DNA of 47,817 nucleotides from Chlamydiota bacterium (GTDB lineage Bacteria > Chlamydiota > Chlamydiia > Chlamydiales > 2-12-FULL-49-11): assembly GCA_947478685.1 (NCBI GenBank), contig CANJWO010000008.1, forward strand, positions 1-47,817, read 5' to 3'. Of the stretch, positions 33,169 to 42,550 are shown piece after piece. The notes below the pieces were generated by a model. That model saw only the letters and a program-made list of their open reading frames with translations, was not told the origin of the DNA and searched no databases. Position numbers and translations under genes: made by a program. Numbering within the stretch: position 1 is the stretch's first letter; the number at the start of each line of letters is the position of its first letter.

Positions 33169-34260
33169 ATGAAAGATAGAGTATCGCTTCAAAAAAGTTT
33201 AAGTAAATTCAAGAAGGCAGCCCTTGCCAAGTGGCGAGATGTTACCGGGCTTTTTAGTAATGACATTGGGATCGACCTCGGAACAGCGAATACACTTGTT
33301 TACGTAAGAGGAAAGGGGATTGTCTTAGCAGAACCGTCTGTTGTTGCAGTGGATGCAATTACAAACGAAGTTTTGGCAGTCGGTCATAAGGCAAAAGCTA
33401 TGCTTGGTAAAACGCCTCGTAGAATTCATGCTGTAAGGCCAATGAAAGATGGTGTAATTGCCGATTTCGAAATTGCAGAAGGGATGCTCAAAGAGCTTAT
33501 ACGAAGGGTGACTCCTGCAAGAAGTATTTTTAGACCTAAAATTTTAATCGCTGTTCCATCTGGAATTACTGGGGTTGAAAAGAGGGCTGTTGAAGATTCT
33601 GCTATGAGAGCCGGCGCGCAAGAGGTGATTTTGATTGAAGAGCCGATGGCGGCTGCAATTGGAGTTGATTTACCTGTTCATGAGCCAGCAGCAAGCATGA
33701 TTATTGATATCGGTGGAGGAACAACAGAAATTGCAATCATCTCCCTCGGCGGTATTGTTGAGTCAAGATCACTTCGTATTGCGGGGGATGAGTTTGACGA
33801 GTGCATCATCAACTATATGAGACGCACATACAACTTGATGATAGGTCCGAGAACCGCAGAAGAGATTAAAATTACAATCGGTTCAGCATATCCACTTGGA
33901 GATAATGAGCTTGAGATGGAAGTAAGAGGGCGCGACCAAGTAGCGGGTCTCCCTGTTACAAAAAGAATCAACTCGGTAGAAATTAGAGAATGCCTTTCTG
34001 AGCCAATTCAACAGATCATTGAAAATGTCAAATTAACGCTAGAGAAATGTCCTCCTGAACTTGCAGCAGATCTTGTTGACCGTGGAATGGTTTTAGCCGG
34101 TGGTGGCGCCTTAATTAGAGGTCTTGATAAGTACCTAATTAAAGAGTGCGGCCTTCCTGTTATTATTGCACCAAGTCCTCTCCTCGCAGTATGCTTAGGA
34201 ACAGGGAAAGCACTTGAATACTTAGACCACTTTAAAAAGAAAAAATCCTTTGTCCGCTAA
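33169..34260 (+). CDS. mreB: Cell-shape determining actin homologue MreB
   Basis: 363 aa. Actin-fold nucleotide motifs: [20 protein letters not shown] (phosphate 1) near 32-51, [19 protein letters not shown] (phosphate 2) near 180, [15 protein letters not shown] near 300 (adenosine). An N-terminal extension of about 30 residues ([20 protein letters not shown]) is amphipathic and basic and could help membrane binding. In Chlamydiae, which lack FtsZ, MreB directs the peptidoglycan ring at division. The end overlaps the TTG start of pckA by 11 nt. Confidence 0.97.
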   Translation: MKDRVSLQKSLSKFKKAALAKWRDVTGLFSNDIGIDLGTANTLVYVRGKGIVLAEPSVVAVDAITNEVLAVGHKAKAMLGKTPRRIHAVRPMKDGVIADFEIAEGMLKELIRRVTPARSIFRPKILIAVPSGITGVEKRAVEDSAMRAGAQEVILIEEPMAAAIGVDLPVHEPAASMIIDIGGGTTEIAIISLGGIVESRSLRIAGDEFDECIINYMRRTYNLMIGPRTAEEIKITIGSAYPLGDNELEMEVRGRDQVAGLPVTKRINSVEIRECLSEPIQQIIENVKLTLEKCPPELAADLVDRGMVLAGGGALIRGLDKYLIKECGLPVIIAPSPLLAVCLGTGKALEYLDHFKKKKSFVR

Positions 34261-35986
34261 AGATTTTATTACAGGTATTAAAGAATTATGTGCGCCAGAT
34301 AGCGTTCATATTTGTGATGGATCGGAAGGTGAATTTCAAGCTCTAGCAAAGCTTTTAGAAGAGAAGGGGACATGGCAGCCTTTAAAGAAGCGGCCAGGTT
34401 CTTTTTATGCAAGATCCGATCCAAGCGATGTTGCTCGAGTTGAAGCTTCCACATATATTTGCAGTGCTAAAGAGAGCGATGCTGGTCCTACAAATAATTG
34501 GAAGGACCCAATAGAGATGATAGCGGTACTAGAGCCCCTTTTTAGAAATTGCATGAAAGGGAGGACAATGTATGTCATACCTTACGCAATGGGGCCTAAA
34601 GACTCTCCCTACACTAAATTCGGCATTGAAATTACCGATTCGGCCTACGTAGTTTGTAGCATGAAAATCATGGCTCGAATTGTTAAAATTGAAGAGGGAA
34701 AAGATTTTGTCTGTGGCATCCATTCGGTTGGTATGCCTCTAGAAAAGGGACAAGAGGATGTTCCATGGCCCTGTAATAAAGTGAAATATATTGTCCATTT
34801 TCCCGAATCAAGAGAAATTTGGTCATATGGAAGTGGCTATGGTGGAAATGCACTTCTCGGAAAAAAATGCTTCGCCCTTAGAATTGGTTCCAAAATTGCA
34901 AAAGATGAAGGTTGGCTTGCAGAACATATGCTCATTTTGGGATTAACAAGTCCTGAAGGGGAGAAAAAATATATTGCCGCTGCATTTCCAAGTTCGTGCG
35001 GAAAGACTAACCTAGCAATGCTGCAGCCATCACTAAAAGGTTGGAAGGTTGAATGTGTAGGTGATGATATTGCCTGGATGCACTTTGGAAAAGATGGGAG
35101 GCTCTATGCAGTCAATCCTGAAAATGGATTCTTTGGCGTAGCCCCAGGTACATCTATGGATTCAAATCCAAATGCAATGAAGAGCATTGAAAAAAACACC
35201 ATTTTTACTAACGTAGCGCTCACTCAAGATGGCGATGTTTGGTGGGAAGGGATGACCAAAGTGCCTCCTGAAGAACTTACCGACTGGAAAGGGAAATCTT
35301 GGAAGAGAGGTTCCGCTGAAAAAGCAGCTCACCCCAATTCAAGATTCACAGTCTCTAAAAAACAGTGCCCTATCTACGACCCTGCCGGTGAAAAGCCTGA
35401 AGGAGTGCCAATAGATGCAATTCTTTTTGGAGGGAGACGCGCTAGCCTCACCCCTCTCGTTCTAGAATCCTTTAATTGGTCCGAAGGTGTTTTGCTGGGC
35501 GCTTCGATCTCTTCTGAAATTACAGCAGCCTCTGAGGGCGCTCAAGGGGCGCTTAGACATGACCCATTTGCTATGCTCCCTTTCTGTGGCTATAATATGG
35601 GCGACTACTTCCAACATTGGCTCGATCTCGAACAACCTGGTAGAAGTATGCCTAAGATTTTTGCAGTCAATTGGTTCAGAAAAAATAGCCAAGGCAAATA
35701 TATCTGGCCCGGTTACGGCGAAAATACCCGCGTCCTGAAATGGATCTTCAATAGACTAGAGAATAGAGAGGATGGTTCAAAAACCCCCATCGGCATTGTC
35801 CCTAAAAACTTAGATGTAACTGAATTAAACATTTCCAAAGAAGATATGGATAGTCTGTTTGTCATAGACTCGACTAAATACAATCAAGAGTGCCTAGAGC
35901 TAAAGAGCTATTTTTCGGAAACCTTTGGTGAAAGATTCCCGAAAAAATTCGTTCAAATTCTCCTTAATTGGCAGTCTCATTTCTAA
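34250..35986 (+). CDS. pckA: Phosphoenolpyruvate carboxykinase, GTP-dependent
   Basis: 578 aa, TTG start overlapping the mreB end. N-terminal [20 protein letters not shown] is typical of the GTP form. P-loop [14 protein letters not shown] near 243, metal-binding [13 protein letters not shown] near 263, [14 protein letters not shown] near 287, nucleotide site [18 protein letters not shown] near 385, and NWFRKN...[11 protein letters not shown] near 473. It converts oxaloacetate plus GTP to phosphoenolpyruvate, linking TCA intermediates to sugar precursors. Gene order with mreB as in Chlamydia. Confidence 0.97.
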   Translation: MSAKDFITGIKELCAPDSVHICDGSEGEFQALAKLLEEKGTWQPLKKRPGSFYARSDPSDVARVEASTYICSAKESDAGPTNNWKDPIEMIAVLEPLFRNCMKGRTMYVIPYAMGPKDSPYTKFGIEITDSAYVVCSMKIMARIVKIEEGKDFVCGIHSVGMPLEKGQEDVPWPCNKVKYIVHFPESREIWSYGSGYGGNALLGKKCFALRIGSKIAKDEGWLAEHMLILGLTSPEGEKKYIAAAFPSSCGKTNLAMLQPSLKGWKVECVGDDIAWMHFGKDGRLYAVNPENGFFGVAPGTSMDSNPNAMKSIEKNTIFTNVALTQDGDVWWEGMTKVPPEELTDWKGKSWKRGSAEKAAHPNSRFTVSKKQCPIYDPAGEKPEGVPIDAILFGGRRASLTPLVLESFNWSEGVLLGASISSEITAASEGAQGALRHDPFAMLPFCGYNMGDYFQHWLDLEQPGRSMPKIFAVNWFRKNSQGKYIWPGYGENTRVLKWIFNRLENREDGSKTPIGIVPKNLDVTELNISKEDMDSLFVIDSTKYNQECLELKSYFSETFGERFPKKFVQILLNWQSHF

Positions 35987-36671
35987 GGTTCTGTCTTAAT
36001 GAATTGAAGTCTGCTTTTAGTTTATCAACTGCGGTTCTGCGCATGGTAGCCAACCCTTGTTGTGCAAGAATAAGCTCTTTTAGAGTTGAGATATTGCAAG
36101 CCAACATGTGTCCGCCTCCTGTACTATATTGCGTGGCGTCTAGTTCATCTTTGGTTTCCTTTAAGGTGCGATCTGATAGGTTAAGGGGCACTTCTATGCT
36201 AATAGCTTCTTTTTCCATTTTATCAATTACAGGGGTTATAAGAGGGGTAAAAATATTTAAGAAAGTTTCGCCAGTAATATTTAAATCTTTTAGCAGAGCG
36301 CTAAATTTAGTATAGATTTCCGGAGAGGTTTCTTGCTGAGAGAGCGCTTTTAAACAATCTAAAATTTTGGTTTCAGAGGTAGGGTTTTGTTTAATTTCTG
36401 ATGCCATTAAGTTACATAAATAATTTAAAATTTTAGTTGGATCTTTCGACTCTTTTGTATATACAGGCCCTCTCATATTTATATTGAGCGGCTTTAAAAT
36501 AAATTTTATTATAAGAATAATGGCTCGAGCAATTGGATGTATTTTTTCTGCAGTTGAAAGGTTGTTCCCATTTAAATAGAGGCGAAATTTTGGATTAGCT
36601 TGCTTAATTCTAAGATAGCTCGATACAGTGCTAATATTTTGAGCTATTGATCCTTTTGTTACAGCATCCAT
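35964..36671 (-). CDS. Hypothetical helical protein, unknown
   Basis: 235 aa with AAAGGA ahead of the ATG at 36671 and a promoter 40-70 nt upstream. Mostly helical; a hydrophobic segment [17 protein letters not shown] near residues 48-64 could be a membrane helix or a buried core. The end is a coil ([20 protein letters not shown]). A short motif [12 protein letters not shown] lies near 186. No family recognised. The 3' end overlaps the convergent pckA end by 23 nt. A secreted or inclusion-associated protein is possible but unsupported. Confidence 0.65.
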   Translation of the reverse strand: MDAVTKGSIAQNISTVSSYLRIKQANPKFRLYLNGNNLSTAEKIHPIARAIILIIKFILKPLNINMRGPVYTKESKDPTKILNYLCNLMASEIKQNPTSETKILDCLKALSQQETSPEIYTKFSALLKDLNITGETFLNIFTPLITPVIDKMEKEAISIEVPLNLSDRTLKETKDELDATQYSTGGGHMLACNISTLKELILAQQGLATMRRTAVDKLKADFNSLRQNLRNETAN

Positions 36672-36709
36672 AATGGAATCCTTTCATTTGATTATAGTTA
36701 ATTACATTT

Positions 36710-36739
36710 ATTATAGCATAATTAATATTTTAAATACAA
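36710..36739 (-). promoter_or_regulatory. Promoter of the 235-aa hypothetical gene
   Basis: On the minus strand TTGTAT (36739-36734) and TATAAT (36715-36710) are 18 bp apart, leaving a leader of about 32 nt to the ATG at 36671. Confidence 0.55.
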
Positions 36740-36786
36740 TCAGGAAATGAAAGCTTTAGGCTTAAGTAATTGGTTTTTAATGAGAT

Positions 36787-36822
36787 AGGAAAAGCCCTAT
36801 TGGCAAGAGATGACAATAGGGC
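36787..36822 (-). terminator. Rho-independent terminator of ndk
   Basis: On the minus strand GCCCTATTG (36822-36814) pairs with CAATAGGGC (36802-36794), an 11-nt loop between, followed by TTTTCCT. It begins 22 nt after the ndk stop. Confidence 0.85.
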
Positions 36823-36843
36823 AAAAATAGACTTATATATAGC

Positions 36844-37293
36844 TTAGTGTGAGCAGCCGCAGCCTCTTTTAGGGGCGCATGAGAAGATTTTGTCTGCTGG
36901 AAAAAAGAAGACAATTTCTGTATTAGCATTATCTGCGCTATCTGACCCGTGAACTGCGTTTGCATCAATAGAATCGGCGAAGTCTTTTCGGATAGTACCA
37001 GCGTCAGCTTTCTTAGGATCAGTAGCCCCCATTAGATCGCGATTTTTTAAAACAGCGTTTTCTCCTTCAAGCACAGTTACAAGCACTGGACCTGAAATCA
37101 TGAATGTGACTAGGTCATTGAAGAAAGGGCGAGCTTTATGAATTTCATAAAATTTCTCAGCTTCTACTCTTGAAAGGTGAACCATTTTAGCGGCGATGAT
37201 TTTTAGGCCAGCATCTTCAAATCTACTTAAAATTTTCCCCACTACATTCTTTGCCACAGCGTCTGGCTTAATGATTGATAACGTTTTTTCCAT
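36844..37293 (-). CDS. ndk: Nucleoside diphosphate kinase
   Basis: 149 aa. [20 protein letters not shown] at the start, [18 protein letters not shown] near 54-71, active-site histidine in [12 protein letters not shown] near 113. It transfers the gamma phosphate between nucleotides through phosphohistidine. The core matches the usual ~140-residue enzyme, with an extra C-terminal tail [11 protein letters not shown] holding three Cys and one His, which could bind metal. GGAG lies upstream of the ATG, and a terminator follows. Confidence 0.97.
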   Translation of the reverse strand: MEKTLSIIKPDAVAKNVVGKILSRFEDAGLKIIAAKMVHLSRVEAEKFYEIHKARPFFNDLVTFMISGPVLVTVLEGENAVLKNRDLMGATDPKKADAGTIRKDFADSIDANAVHGSDSADNANTEIVFFFPADKIFSCAPKRGCGCSH

Positions 37294-37342
37294 AATAATA
37301 CTCCAAATTTTTTGAAACCATTTTAATTGATTCCCTCATAAC

Positions 37343-37371
37343 TTGCTACGATTTTTCTACTCTGATAGAAT
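37343..37371 (+). promoter_or_regulatory. Promoter giving a possibly leaderless glycosyltransferase mRNA
   Basis: TTGCTA at 37343-37348 and TAGAAT at 37366-37371 with 17 bp spacing. The expected start of transcription, about 7 nt further, falls on the ATG at 37378, and no ribosome binding site fits between. Confidence 0.45.
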
Positions 37372-37377
37372 GTGGGG

Positions 37378-38124
37378 ATGATTTCGGTGACGGTGCTAAC
37401 TTTTAATTCGGAAGAGACATTGGAGGCGTGTTTGAAGGCGCTCGGGGCATTTGATGATGTGGTTGTTTTGGACACGGGGTCAAGTGACCTGACGATTGAG
37501 ATTGCGCAGGGCTTTCCGAATGTAAGAGTTTTTTTTGACACGTTTAATGGATTTGGTCCCCTTCATAATGTGGCGTCATCGCATGCTAAGCATGACTGGA
37601 TTTTGTCGATTGATGCAGATGAGGTGATGAGTGAGGCGTCTGTAGATGAGATTAAGGCGCTCCGATTAGATGAGAAGACGGTATATGGAGTTTTGTTTCG
37701 GAATTATTTTAATGGAAAGTGGATCCGGTTTTGTGGATGGTATCCTGAGCATAAGCTGAGAATGTATAATCGGACGGTGACAAAATTTTCGGGTGATTTT
37801 GTTCATGAGACGATTGTGACAAAGGGCTTGAAAGTAGTCAGTTTAAAAGAGCCCGTTGCCCACTTTTCCTATAGAAAGATAAGCCATTTTCTTACCAAAA
37901 TGGAGAAGTATTCGGAATTATTTGGAGAGCAAAACAGGGGTAAACGGAAGAGCTCTCTTGGGAAAGCAATCATAAAATCGTGGGCTGCCTTTTTTAGAAG
38001 TTATATACTTAAAAGGGGCTTTCTGGGCGGAAAAGAGGGGTATATTATCTCTCGATACCAAGCCGATGTAACCTATTACAAATATCTGAAATTAAATGAA
38101 AAAAATCTTAATTTGCATCTTTAA
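37378..38124 (+). CDS. Family 2 glycosyltransferase, WaaE/KdtX-like (LPS core)
   Basis: 248 aa from the ATG at 37378; a GTG two codons earlier would lie inside the promoter. GT-A fold: MISVTVLTFNSEETLEACLK, VVLDTGSSDLTIEIA (sugar-nucleotide site), WILSIDADEVMSE with the DxD metal motif near 77. Later FRNYFNGKWIRFCGWYPEHK and FVHETIV follow the WaaE/KdtX pattern (beta-1,4-glucosyl transfer to heptose or core). It overlaps the heptosyltransferase gene by 29 nt, supporting a role in LPS core assembly. Confidence 0.85.
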   Translation: MISVTVLTFNSEETLEACLKALGAFDDVVVLDTGSSDLTIEIAQGFPNVRVFFDTFNGFGPLHNVASSHAKHDWILSIDADEVMSEASVDEIKALRLDEKTVYGVLFRNYFNGKWIRFCGWYPEHKLRMYNRTVTKFSGDFVHETIVTKGLKVVSLKEPVAHFSYRKISHFLTKMEKYSELFGEQNRGKRKSSLGKAIIKSWAAFFRSYILKRGFLGGKEGYIISRYQADVTYYKYLKLNEKNLNLHL

Positions 38125-39136
38125 GTATCACGGCGATGTCTTATTGACCTCTCCTGTCTATACCGCTTTGCGTGAAAAATATCCGGACGCCTCAATAGAG
38201 GTCTATCTGTTTAAAGATACGCTACCTATGCTTGATGGTCATCCTGCAATCTCAAAATTTATCCTCTTTGATCAGGCGTGGAGGAAATATTCTCTTCTCC
38301 GGCGGCTCTGGCAAGAGTTTAAGATGTGGAAGAGGATTCGAGACGAGAAATACGACATTGTCCTAAATTTGACTTCAGGCGATAGAGGTGCTATCGTAGC
38401 AGGTGTCTCCGGCGCAGAAATTCGTATTGGGATTGAAAGAGGTGGTGGCATGAAGCGAAAAGATCGGCTCTTTACTAAAGTTGTCCGAGTGACGAGCATG
38501 CCAAGACATACTGTTGAGAGAAACTTGGATCTAGTCAGGGCTCTCGGTGTGATACCTACCCAAAAAGATCTCATTTTTCATATCCCAGAAGTGGCGTTTA
38601 CTAAAGTTGACGCAATTTTACCCTATTCAAATTTTATCCTAATTCACCCTACTTCGAGATGCCACTTCAAACACTGGCCTACAGAAAAATTTTGGGAGCT
38701 CATCTCTGACTTAAGAGAGCGAGGGGAGAAAATAATTATTTCGGGCGGACCAGGCAAAGAGGAGAAAGAATTGATAGAGCAGATCATGCAGCCATTTGGT
38801 GATGATCCTTTAGTTCAATCTCTTGCAGGCAAACTCACACTAAAAGAACTCGGCGCTCTTATTCAAAGATCTAAACTTCTTATCAGCGTCGACTCTGTCC
38901 CGCCCCACATCGCATGCGCTCTAAAAAAACCGGTCGCCATTCTCTTTGGCCCTTCAGACGACATCAAATGGGGCCCCTGGCAAAACCCCCGCGCCCGCGT
39001 TGTCCGCCTCGACGTCCCTTGCAAACGCTGCGACCAACAAGGCTGCGGGGGCACCTGGATCTCCGACTGCCTCATCAACCTCCCCAAAAAGAACGTAATG
39101 CTCGCAGTCAATGAGCTTCTGCCAGCAAATCTCTAA
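38096..39136 (+). CDS. Lipopolysaccharide heptosyltransferase, family 9 (WaaQ/RfaQ-like)
   Basis: 346 aa. GT-B enzyme: N-terminal KKILICIFKYHGDVLLTSPV, nucleotide-binding half with FILIHPTSRCHFKHWPTEKF near 181, SVDSVPPHIACALKKPVAIL near 264, FGPSDDIKWGPW near 285. The Cys-rich segment CKRCDQQGCGGTWISDCL near 312 is typical of RfaQ (heptosyltransferase III type). It adds heptose to the inner core from ADP-heptose. Chlamydiaceae have a truncated heptose-free LPS, so this gene fits an environmental chlamydia with a longer core. The 3' end overlaps the convergent ATPase gene by 29 nt. Confidence 0.88.
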   Translation: MKKILICIFKYHGDVLLTSPVYTALREKYPDASIEVYLFKDTLPMLDGHPAISKFILFDQAWRKYSLLRRLWQEFKMWKRIRDEKYDIVLNLTSGDRGAIVAGVSGAEIRIGIERGGGMKRKDRLFTKVVRVTSMPRHTVERNLDLVRALGVIPTQKDLIFHIPEVAFTKVDAILPYSNFILIHPTSRCHFKHWPTEKFWELISDLRERGEKIIISGGPGKEEKELIEQIMQPFGDDPLVQSLAGKLTLKELGALIQRSKLLISVDSVPPHIACALKKPVAILFGPSDDIKWGPWQNPRARVVRLDVPCKRCDQQGCGGTWISDCLINLPKKNVMLAVNELLPANL

Positions 39137-40547
39137 GATCAATGATACGGTAAAAAAATGGGCTCTCTTCTACTTTAGGCGAGACTCCTCCGATATGAAA
39201 GAGGGCCGGTGCTTTACCAAAACCTTTCGGTATTGAAAGAGCTTTGCATTTTTCTTCCATCTCTTTAATAATTGATGATGTGAGTTCATTTTTGCGAAAC
39301 TTGAATTCACAAATAATAACGCTATTTAGTTTTGTTTGAATTAGGTAGTCAATCTGGCATCCCTTTTTACGTCCTGTCGGTTTTTGTAAGAATGGATTGT
39401 CACAAACTACTAGCTCAGGATCAATTCTTAATGCGTTAAATAAGAATTCTCGGTTAGTTAAAAGTAAACTTTCTAGTTGAAATCCCATGATAGTATCCCA
39501 TCCAGGTAGCTTTCCTGCTGCTGCTTTTTTGTATAAACCTTGCTCAATAAGATCACGATAGGGCTCAACGTATTTTAAATGGAACCTGATAAAACAATCA
39601 CTTAATCTATAAAGTTTTTGTTTTCCAATAGAACCTGCTTTTAGTCTCCATTGATAATGTTCAGAGAGAAACCCTGCATGAACAAGGTGGGTTAGATAGT
39701 TGCTAATCGTCCCCCCTTTTTTAAAAGCAAGCAACTCTCTTATTTCTTCCTGAGTTCTCATCCCATCGATAAGGATATTTAGAATTTTTTGATAAGACTC
39801 ACCTTTTGTGTGAAATAGGTCATGAAAAATAGTTTTATATTCATGGATCAATTGACTAACGGGACTAAAGCAGAGTTCATAAATATTTTCATCAGCATTT
39901 TCTTCAGGATCGATTAAATCTAAATACCAGGGTATTCCACCTGTGATAGAGAGTATTTTTAAAATTTCGTAGATAGAATATTTGCAACCTTTTTGCCTTA
40001 AAAAATAGACCGATTCAGGTAGAGAGAGTGGCTTTAAGTGAATGACTAAGGTAATTCTTCCAACAAAACCTGTATTATTTAAGATGTTTTCCTCAATCCA
40101 GATAGATATAGAGCCACATAGAATTAATACAAGCTGACTCTTTTCAATTGCATGTTGGTCCCACCATGTCTTTAGAGAACTAAGAAAGGAGGGATCTAGG
40201 TCGCCCATCCAAGAAATTTCATCAAAAAGAACGACTGTCTCTTCTTCTTTAATTTGTAAGTTTAAAAAACGAAATGCATCTGACCAGGTTGAAAAAGTAA
40301 CACGAGGTAGACCTAGTTGTACACAAAGCTGATCGGCAAATTCATCTCTTTGCTTTTGTTCAGTAGTCCCTTCCGCTGGAGGATTGCCTGATAAGCTAAT
40401 AAATCTCTTTTCTTTTGCAAATTCCTTAACCAGAGTGCTTTTTCCTGTTCTTCTTCGTCCTTTAATGACCACAAGGGAAGCTTTTTTCAATCTTTTTAGC
40501 CTATTTAAGCGGTATAACTCCTCCTTTCGTCCAATAAAAAATTTCAT
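39108..40547 (-). CDS. AAA ATPase with PD-(D/E)XK nuclease-like C-terminus (DUF234/DUF4143-type)
   Basis: 479 aa. The start FIGRKEELYRLNRLKRLKKA is followed by Walker A GRRRTGKST near 31-39, Walker B VVLFDEISWMGDLDP near 115, and winged-helix segments near 255-310. The end carries a nuclease-like site IDYLIQTKLNSVIICEFKFR near 405-430 (D...E-F-K). Such standalone ATPases are common accessory genes in bacteria and archaea, including amoeba-associated chlamydiae; their role is unclear (proposed nucleic-acid or toxin-antitoxin functions). GGGAGC precedes the ATG. Its presence between LPS genes and lptB suggests horizontal insertion. A hairpin and a GTTACA/TGTAAC dyad lie in the upstream 97 nt. 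Confidence 0.85.
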   Translation of the reverse strand: MKFFIGRKEELYRLNRLKRLKKASLVVIKGRRRTGKSTLVKEFAKEKRFISLSGNPPAEGTTEQKQRDEFADQLCVQLGLPRVTFSTWSDAFRFLNLQIKEEETVVLFDEISWMGDLDPSFLSSLKTWWDQHAIEKSQLVLILCGSISIWIEENILNNTGFVGRITLVIHLKPLSLPESVYFLRQKGCKYSIYEILKILSITGGIPWYLDLIDPEENADENIYELCFSPVSQLIHEYKTIFHDLFHTKGESYQKILNILIDGMRTQEEIRELLAFKKGGTISNYLTHLVHAGFLSEHYQWRLKAGSIGKQKLYRLSDCFIRFHLKYVEPYRDLIEQGLYKKAAAGKLPGWDTIMGFQLESLLLTNREFLFNALRIDPELVVCDNPFLQKPTGRKKGCQIDYLIQTKLNSVIICEFKFRKNELTSSIIKEMEEKCKALSIPKGFGKAPALFHIGGVSPKVEESPFFYRIIDLRDLLAEAH

Positions 40548-40644
40548 ATAATAGCTCCCGTTAGTTACAAATGTAACATTTGCGAGCTAATACTTACAAT
40601 ATTTTTACTCCCAAAGGTGACGTATATCATTTTTGGGAGATAAG

Positions 40645-41376
40645 CTAGAGGGTGAAGTCTTGGCCGAGGTAGGAGTGGCGGACGGACTCGTTGTGAAGGA
40701 GGTCGCTTGTGGTTCCGCTGGCAAGGATTTCGCCGGAGGAGATGAGGTAGTTACGGCAGGTGAGGGAGAAGATTTCGCGGGCATTGTGATCGGTGATGAA
40801 GATGGAGATCCCTTTTTCTTTGAGCATGAGGATGATTTTTTTTAGATCGGAGATGGTTTTGGGATCGATGTTTGCGAAGGGTTCGTCGAGAAGGAGGAGG
40901 AGAGGTTTTCTAATGAGGGCTCTTGCCACTTCTACGCGCCGTTTTTCGCCGCCTGAGAGTAAGTAGGCTTTTGTTTTTGCAAGTGGTGTGAGGTTCATCT
41001 CTTCTAGATGCTCTTCTAATCGTCTTTTTTTCTCTTGTTTATCGAGATCTAAAGTTTCTAAGATGCAAAGGAGGTTTTCTTCAACTGTAAGCGACCTAAA
41101 TATTGAGGGCTCTTGCGATAGATAGCCGATTCCAGCAGAGGCTCTTTTGTGGATGGGCAAATTAGTGATATCGTTATTTTGAAAAAGGATGGTCCCTTGA
41201 TCTGGTTTTATGAGGCCAATTGTGATGTAAAAGGCTGTTGTTTTTCCAGCGCCGTTGTGGCCAAGTAGTCCAACAATCTCACCTTTTTTGATATGAAAGG
41301 AGAGGTCGTGCAAGATCTGTTTATCTCCGTACGACTTTTTTAGGTTCTTAACACTTAAGAGGATTTCTTTTTCCAT
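40645..41376 (-). CDS. lptB: LPS export ABC transporter ATPase LptB
   Basis: 243 aa. Walker A GLLGHNGAGKTTAFYI near 34, Q-loop YLSQEPSIFRSLTVEENL, signature LSGGEKRRVEVARAL near 140, Walker B LLLLDEPFANIDP near 158, switch His in ITDHNAREIF. The DHNARE and GxGYLxQEPSIF motifs identify LptB among ABC ATPases. It drives LPS extraction by LptFG. It overlaps lptA by 22 nt and is the last gene of dapB-kdsA-lptC-lptA-lptB. Confidence 0.96.
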   Translation of the reverse strand: MEKEILLSVKNLKKSYGDKQILHDLSFHIKKGEIVGLLGHNGAGKTTAFYITIGLIKPDQGTILFQNNDITNLPIHKRASAGIGYLSQEPSIFRSLTVEENLLCILETLDLDKQEKKRRLEEHLEEMNLTPLAKTKAYLLSGGEKRRVEVARALIRKPLLLLLDEPFANIDPKTISDLKKIILMLKEKGISIFITDHNAREIFSLTCRNYLISSGEILASGTTSDLLHNESVRHSYLGQDFTL

Positions 41377-42002
41377 AATTCCAATAAATTACCTGTTTCT
41401 TCACTTTGTAAGACAAATGAGACTTTTCCAATACCGCGAAGCGATCGGTCTTTTAATTCATAGACAAGTGTGTCCGCTTTTCCTTGAATAGAGCCATTTG
41501 TCAGATCGACCCCTTGATCAAATACAAGTGTAGCAGGCTCGTCGTTTTCAAAGGTAAGAAAAGCCGATTTAGCATGAATGAGCGTCTCTCCCTTGGTGAA
41601 TGAAATGGGGAGTACTTTGCTCGTAAATGTAAGCTTGCTAGTAGATTTATCAAATTGTGTCGTCCCATCGCAAGTGAGGGAAAAATTTTCGGCTTTCCCA
41701 AAAAGAGTTGCAGGACCATTTGTAACCATCTGGTTATTAGCGCTGTCAATAAGTAGTTCATTGGCGCAAAGTCTATCCTCTTTGAAGAAGAATTCAACAT
41801 TGCTCTTAAGCATTGCTTGTAAAAATGAGGATTCGGTAAGCCCAGAAACTTCTGCTTCATCAGCTGTCACGATGCCAAGTGCATGTTGAATTGAGACGTG
41901 CCCTTTTAATGAAAGGTTCTCTTCATGATAGGAAATCTCATCAGAAGTCAAAAATGTATCTGCGGCAAAAAGTGAAATAGGAAAAAGTAATAAATAGATC
42001 AT
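41355..42002 (-). CDS. lptA: LPS transport periplasmic protein LptA (OstA-like)
   Basis: 215 aa. Signal peptide MIYLLLFPISLFAADTF; then an OstA beta-jellyroll: LTSDEISYHEENLSLKGHVS, IQHALGIVTADEAEVSG, with later repeats of the same strand pattern (SLTCDGTTQFDKSTSKLTF, SIQGKADTLVYELKDRSL). LptA forms the periplasmic bridge for LPS. It overlaps lptC by ATGA and lptB by 22 nt. The ~30-residue C-terminus after the last repeat (SFVLQSEETGNLLELWKKKS) is charged. Confidence 0.85.
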   Translation of the reverse strand: MIYLLLFPISLFAADTFLTSDEISYHEENLSLKGHVSIQHALGIVTADEAEVSGLTESSFLQAMLKSNVEFFFKEDRLCANELLIDSANNQMVTNGPATLFGKAENFSLTCDGTTQFDKSTSKLTFTSKVLPISFTKGETLIHAKSAFLTFENDEPATLVFDQGVDLTNGSIQGKADTLVYELKDRSLRGIGKVSFVLQSEETGNLLELWKKKSS

Positions 42003-42550
42003 AGAGATCCTCCAGATTGTAAATGTGCTGAAAATCCAGAAGCTGTGAAGGCTAATGGGGATTCATCAAAAGTAATTGTAAGGTCTTTTGCTAGGCAAGA
42101 AAAAATTGTGTTTGCCTGGTTTGTTAGTTTGTATGCCGAGAGGAAGGCTTCATGAGTAGCCAAAGTATGGTTAGAATAATTAAAATCGCCACTAGTAGCT
42201 CTTAAATATTTGACTTCGTGAGGCTCTTGAATCCAAATCTTTAATTGTGAAAGTGTTTCGACGAGGGAAGGGTTTGTATGAGTTAAATCAAAATGGAGGT
42301 CAGATGAGGGGCTTTCTATGTGGCAATAGACTCTGTTTTCTTTAGATGAGATCCAAAGATCTTTCGATACCCCTTGCCTAAATTGAAAGATAGCAACAGG
42401 TGTTTTTTGTTCTTTTGAAGAGCGGTATTTAACATACTTGGATGAATCTTCTTTTAAAATCGGGTGAAATAGGTTGAGATATACAAGGCTGGCGAAACAG
42501 ACAGTCCAAAGGAGAAAGGAGAGAATTAGAGTCCTATGATACCGTTTCAT
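41999..42550 (-). CDS. lptC: LPS export bitopic protein LptC-like
   Basis: 183 aa. One N-terminal membrane helix (TLILSFLLWTVCFASLVYLN, residues 8-27) and a periplasmic beta-rich part without strong motifs (RVYCHIESPSSDLHFDLTHT). Size, topology and its place between kdsA and lptA match LptC, which couples LptBFG to LptA. LptC sequences are poorly conserved, so the call depends on context. It overlaps kdsA by 17 nt and lptA by 4 nt. Confidence 0.75.
   Translation of the reverse strand: MKRYHRTLILSFLLWTVCFASLVYLNLFHPILKEDSSKYVKYRSSKEQKTPVAIFQFRQGVSKDLWISSKENRVYCHIESPSSDLHFDLTHTNPSLVETLSQLKIWIQEPHEVKYLRATSGDFNYSNHTLATHEAFLSAYKLTNQANTIFSCLAKDLTITFDESPLAFTASGFSAHLQSGGSL

Noticed and set aside
40608-40639. 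Terminator from the CTCCCAAA/TTTGGGAG hairpin upstream of the AAA ATPase
   Set aside because: Only 8 bp of stem and no T-run after it on either strand; may be chance.
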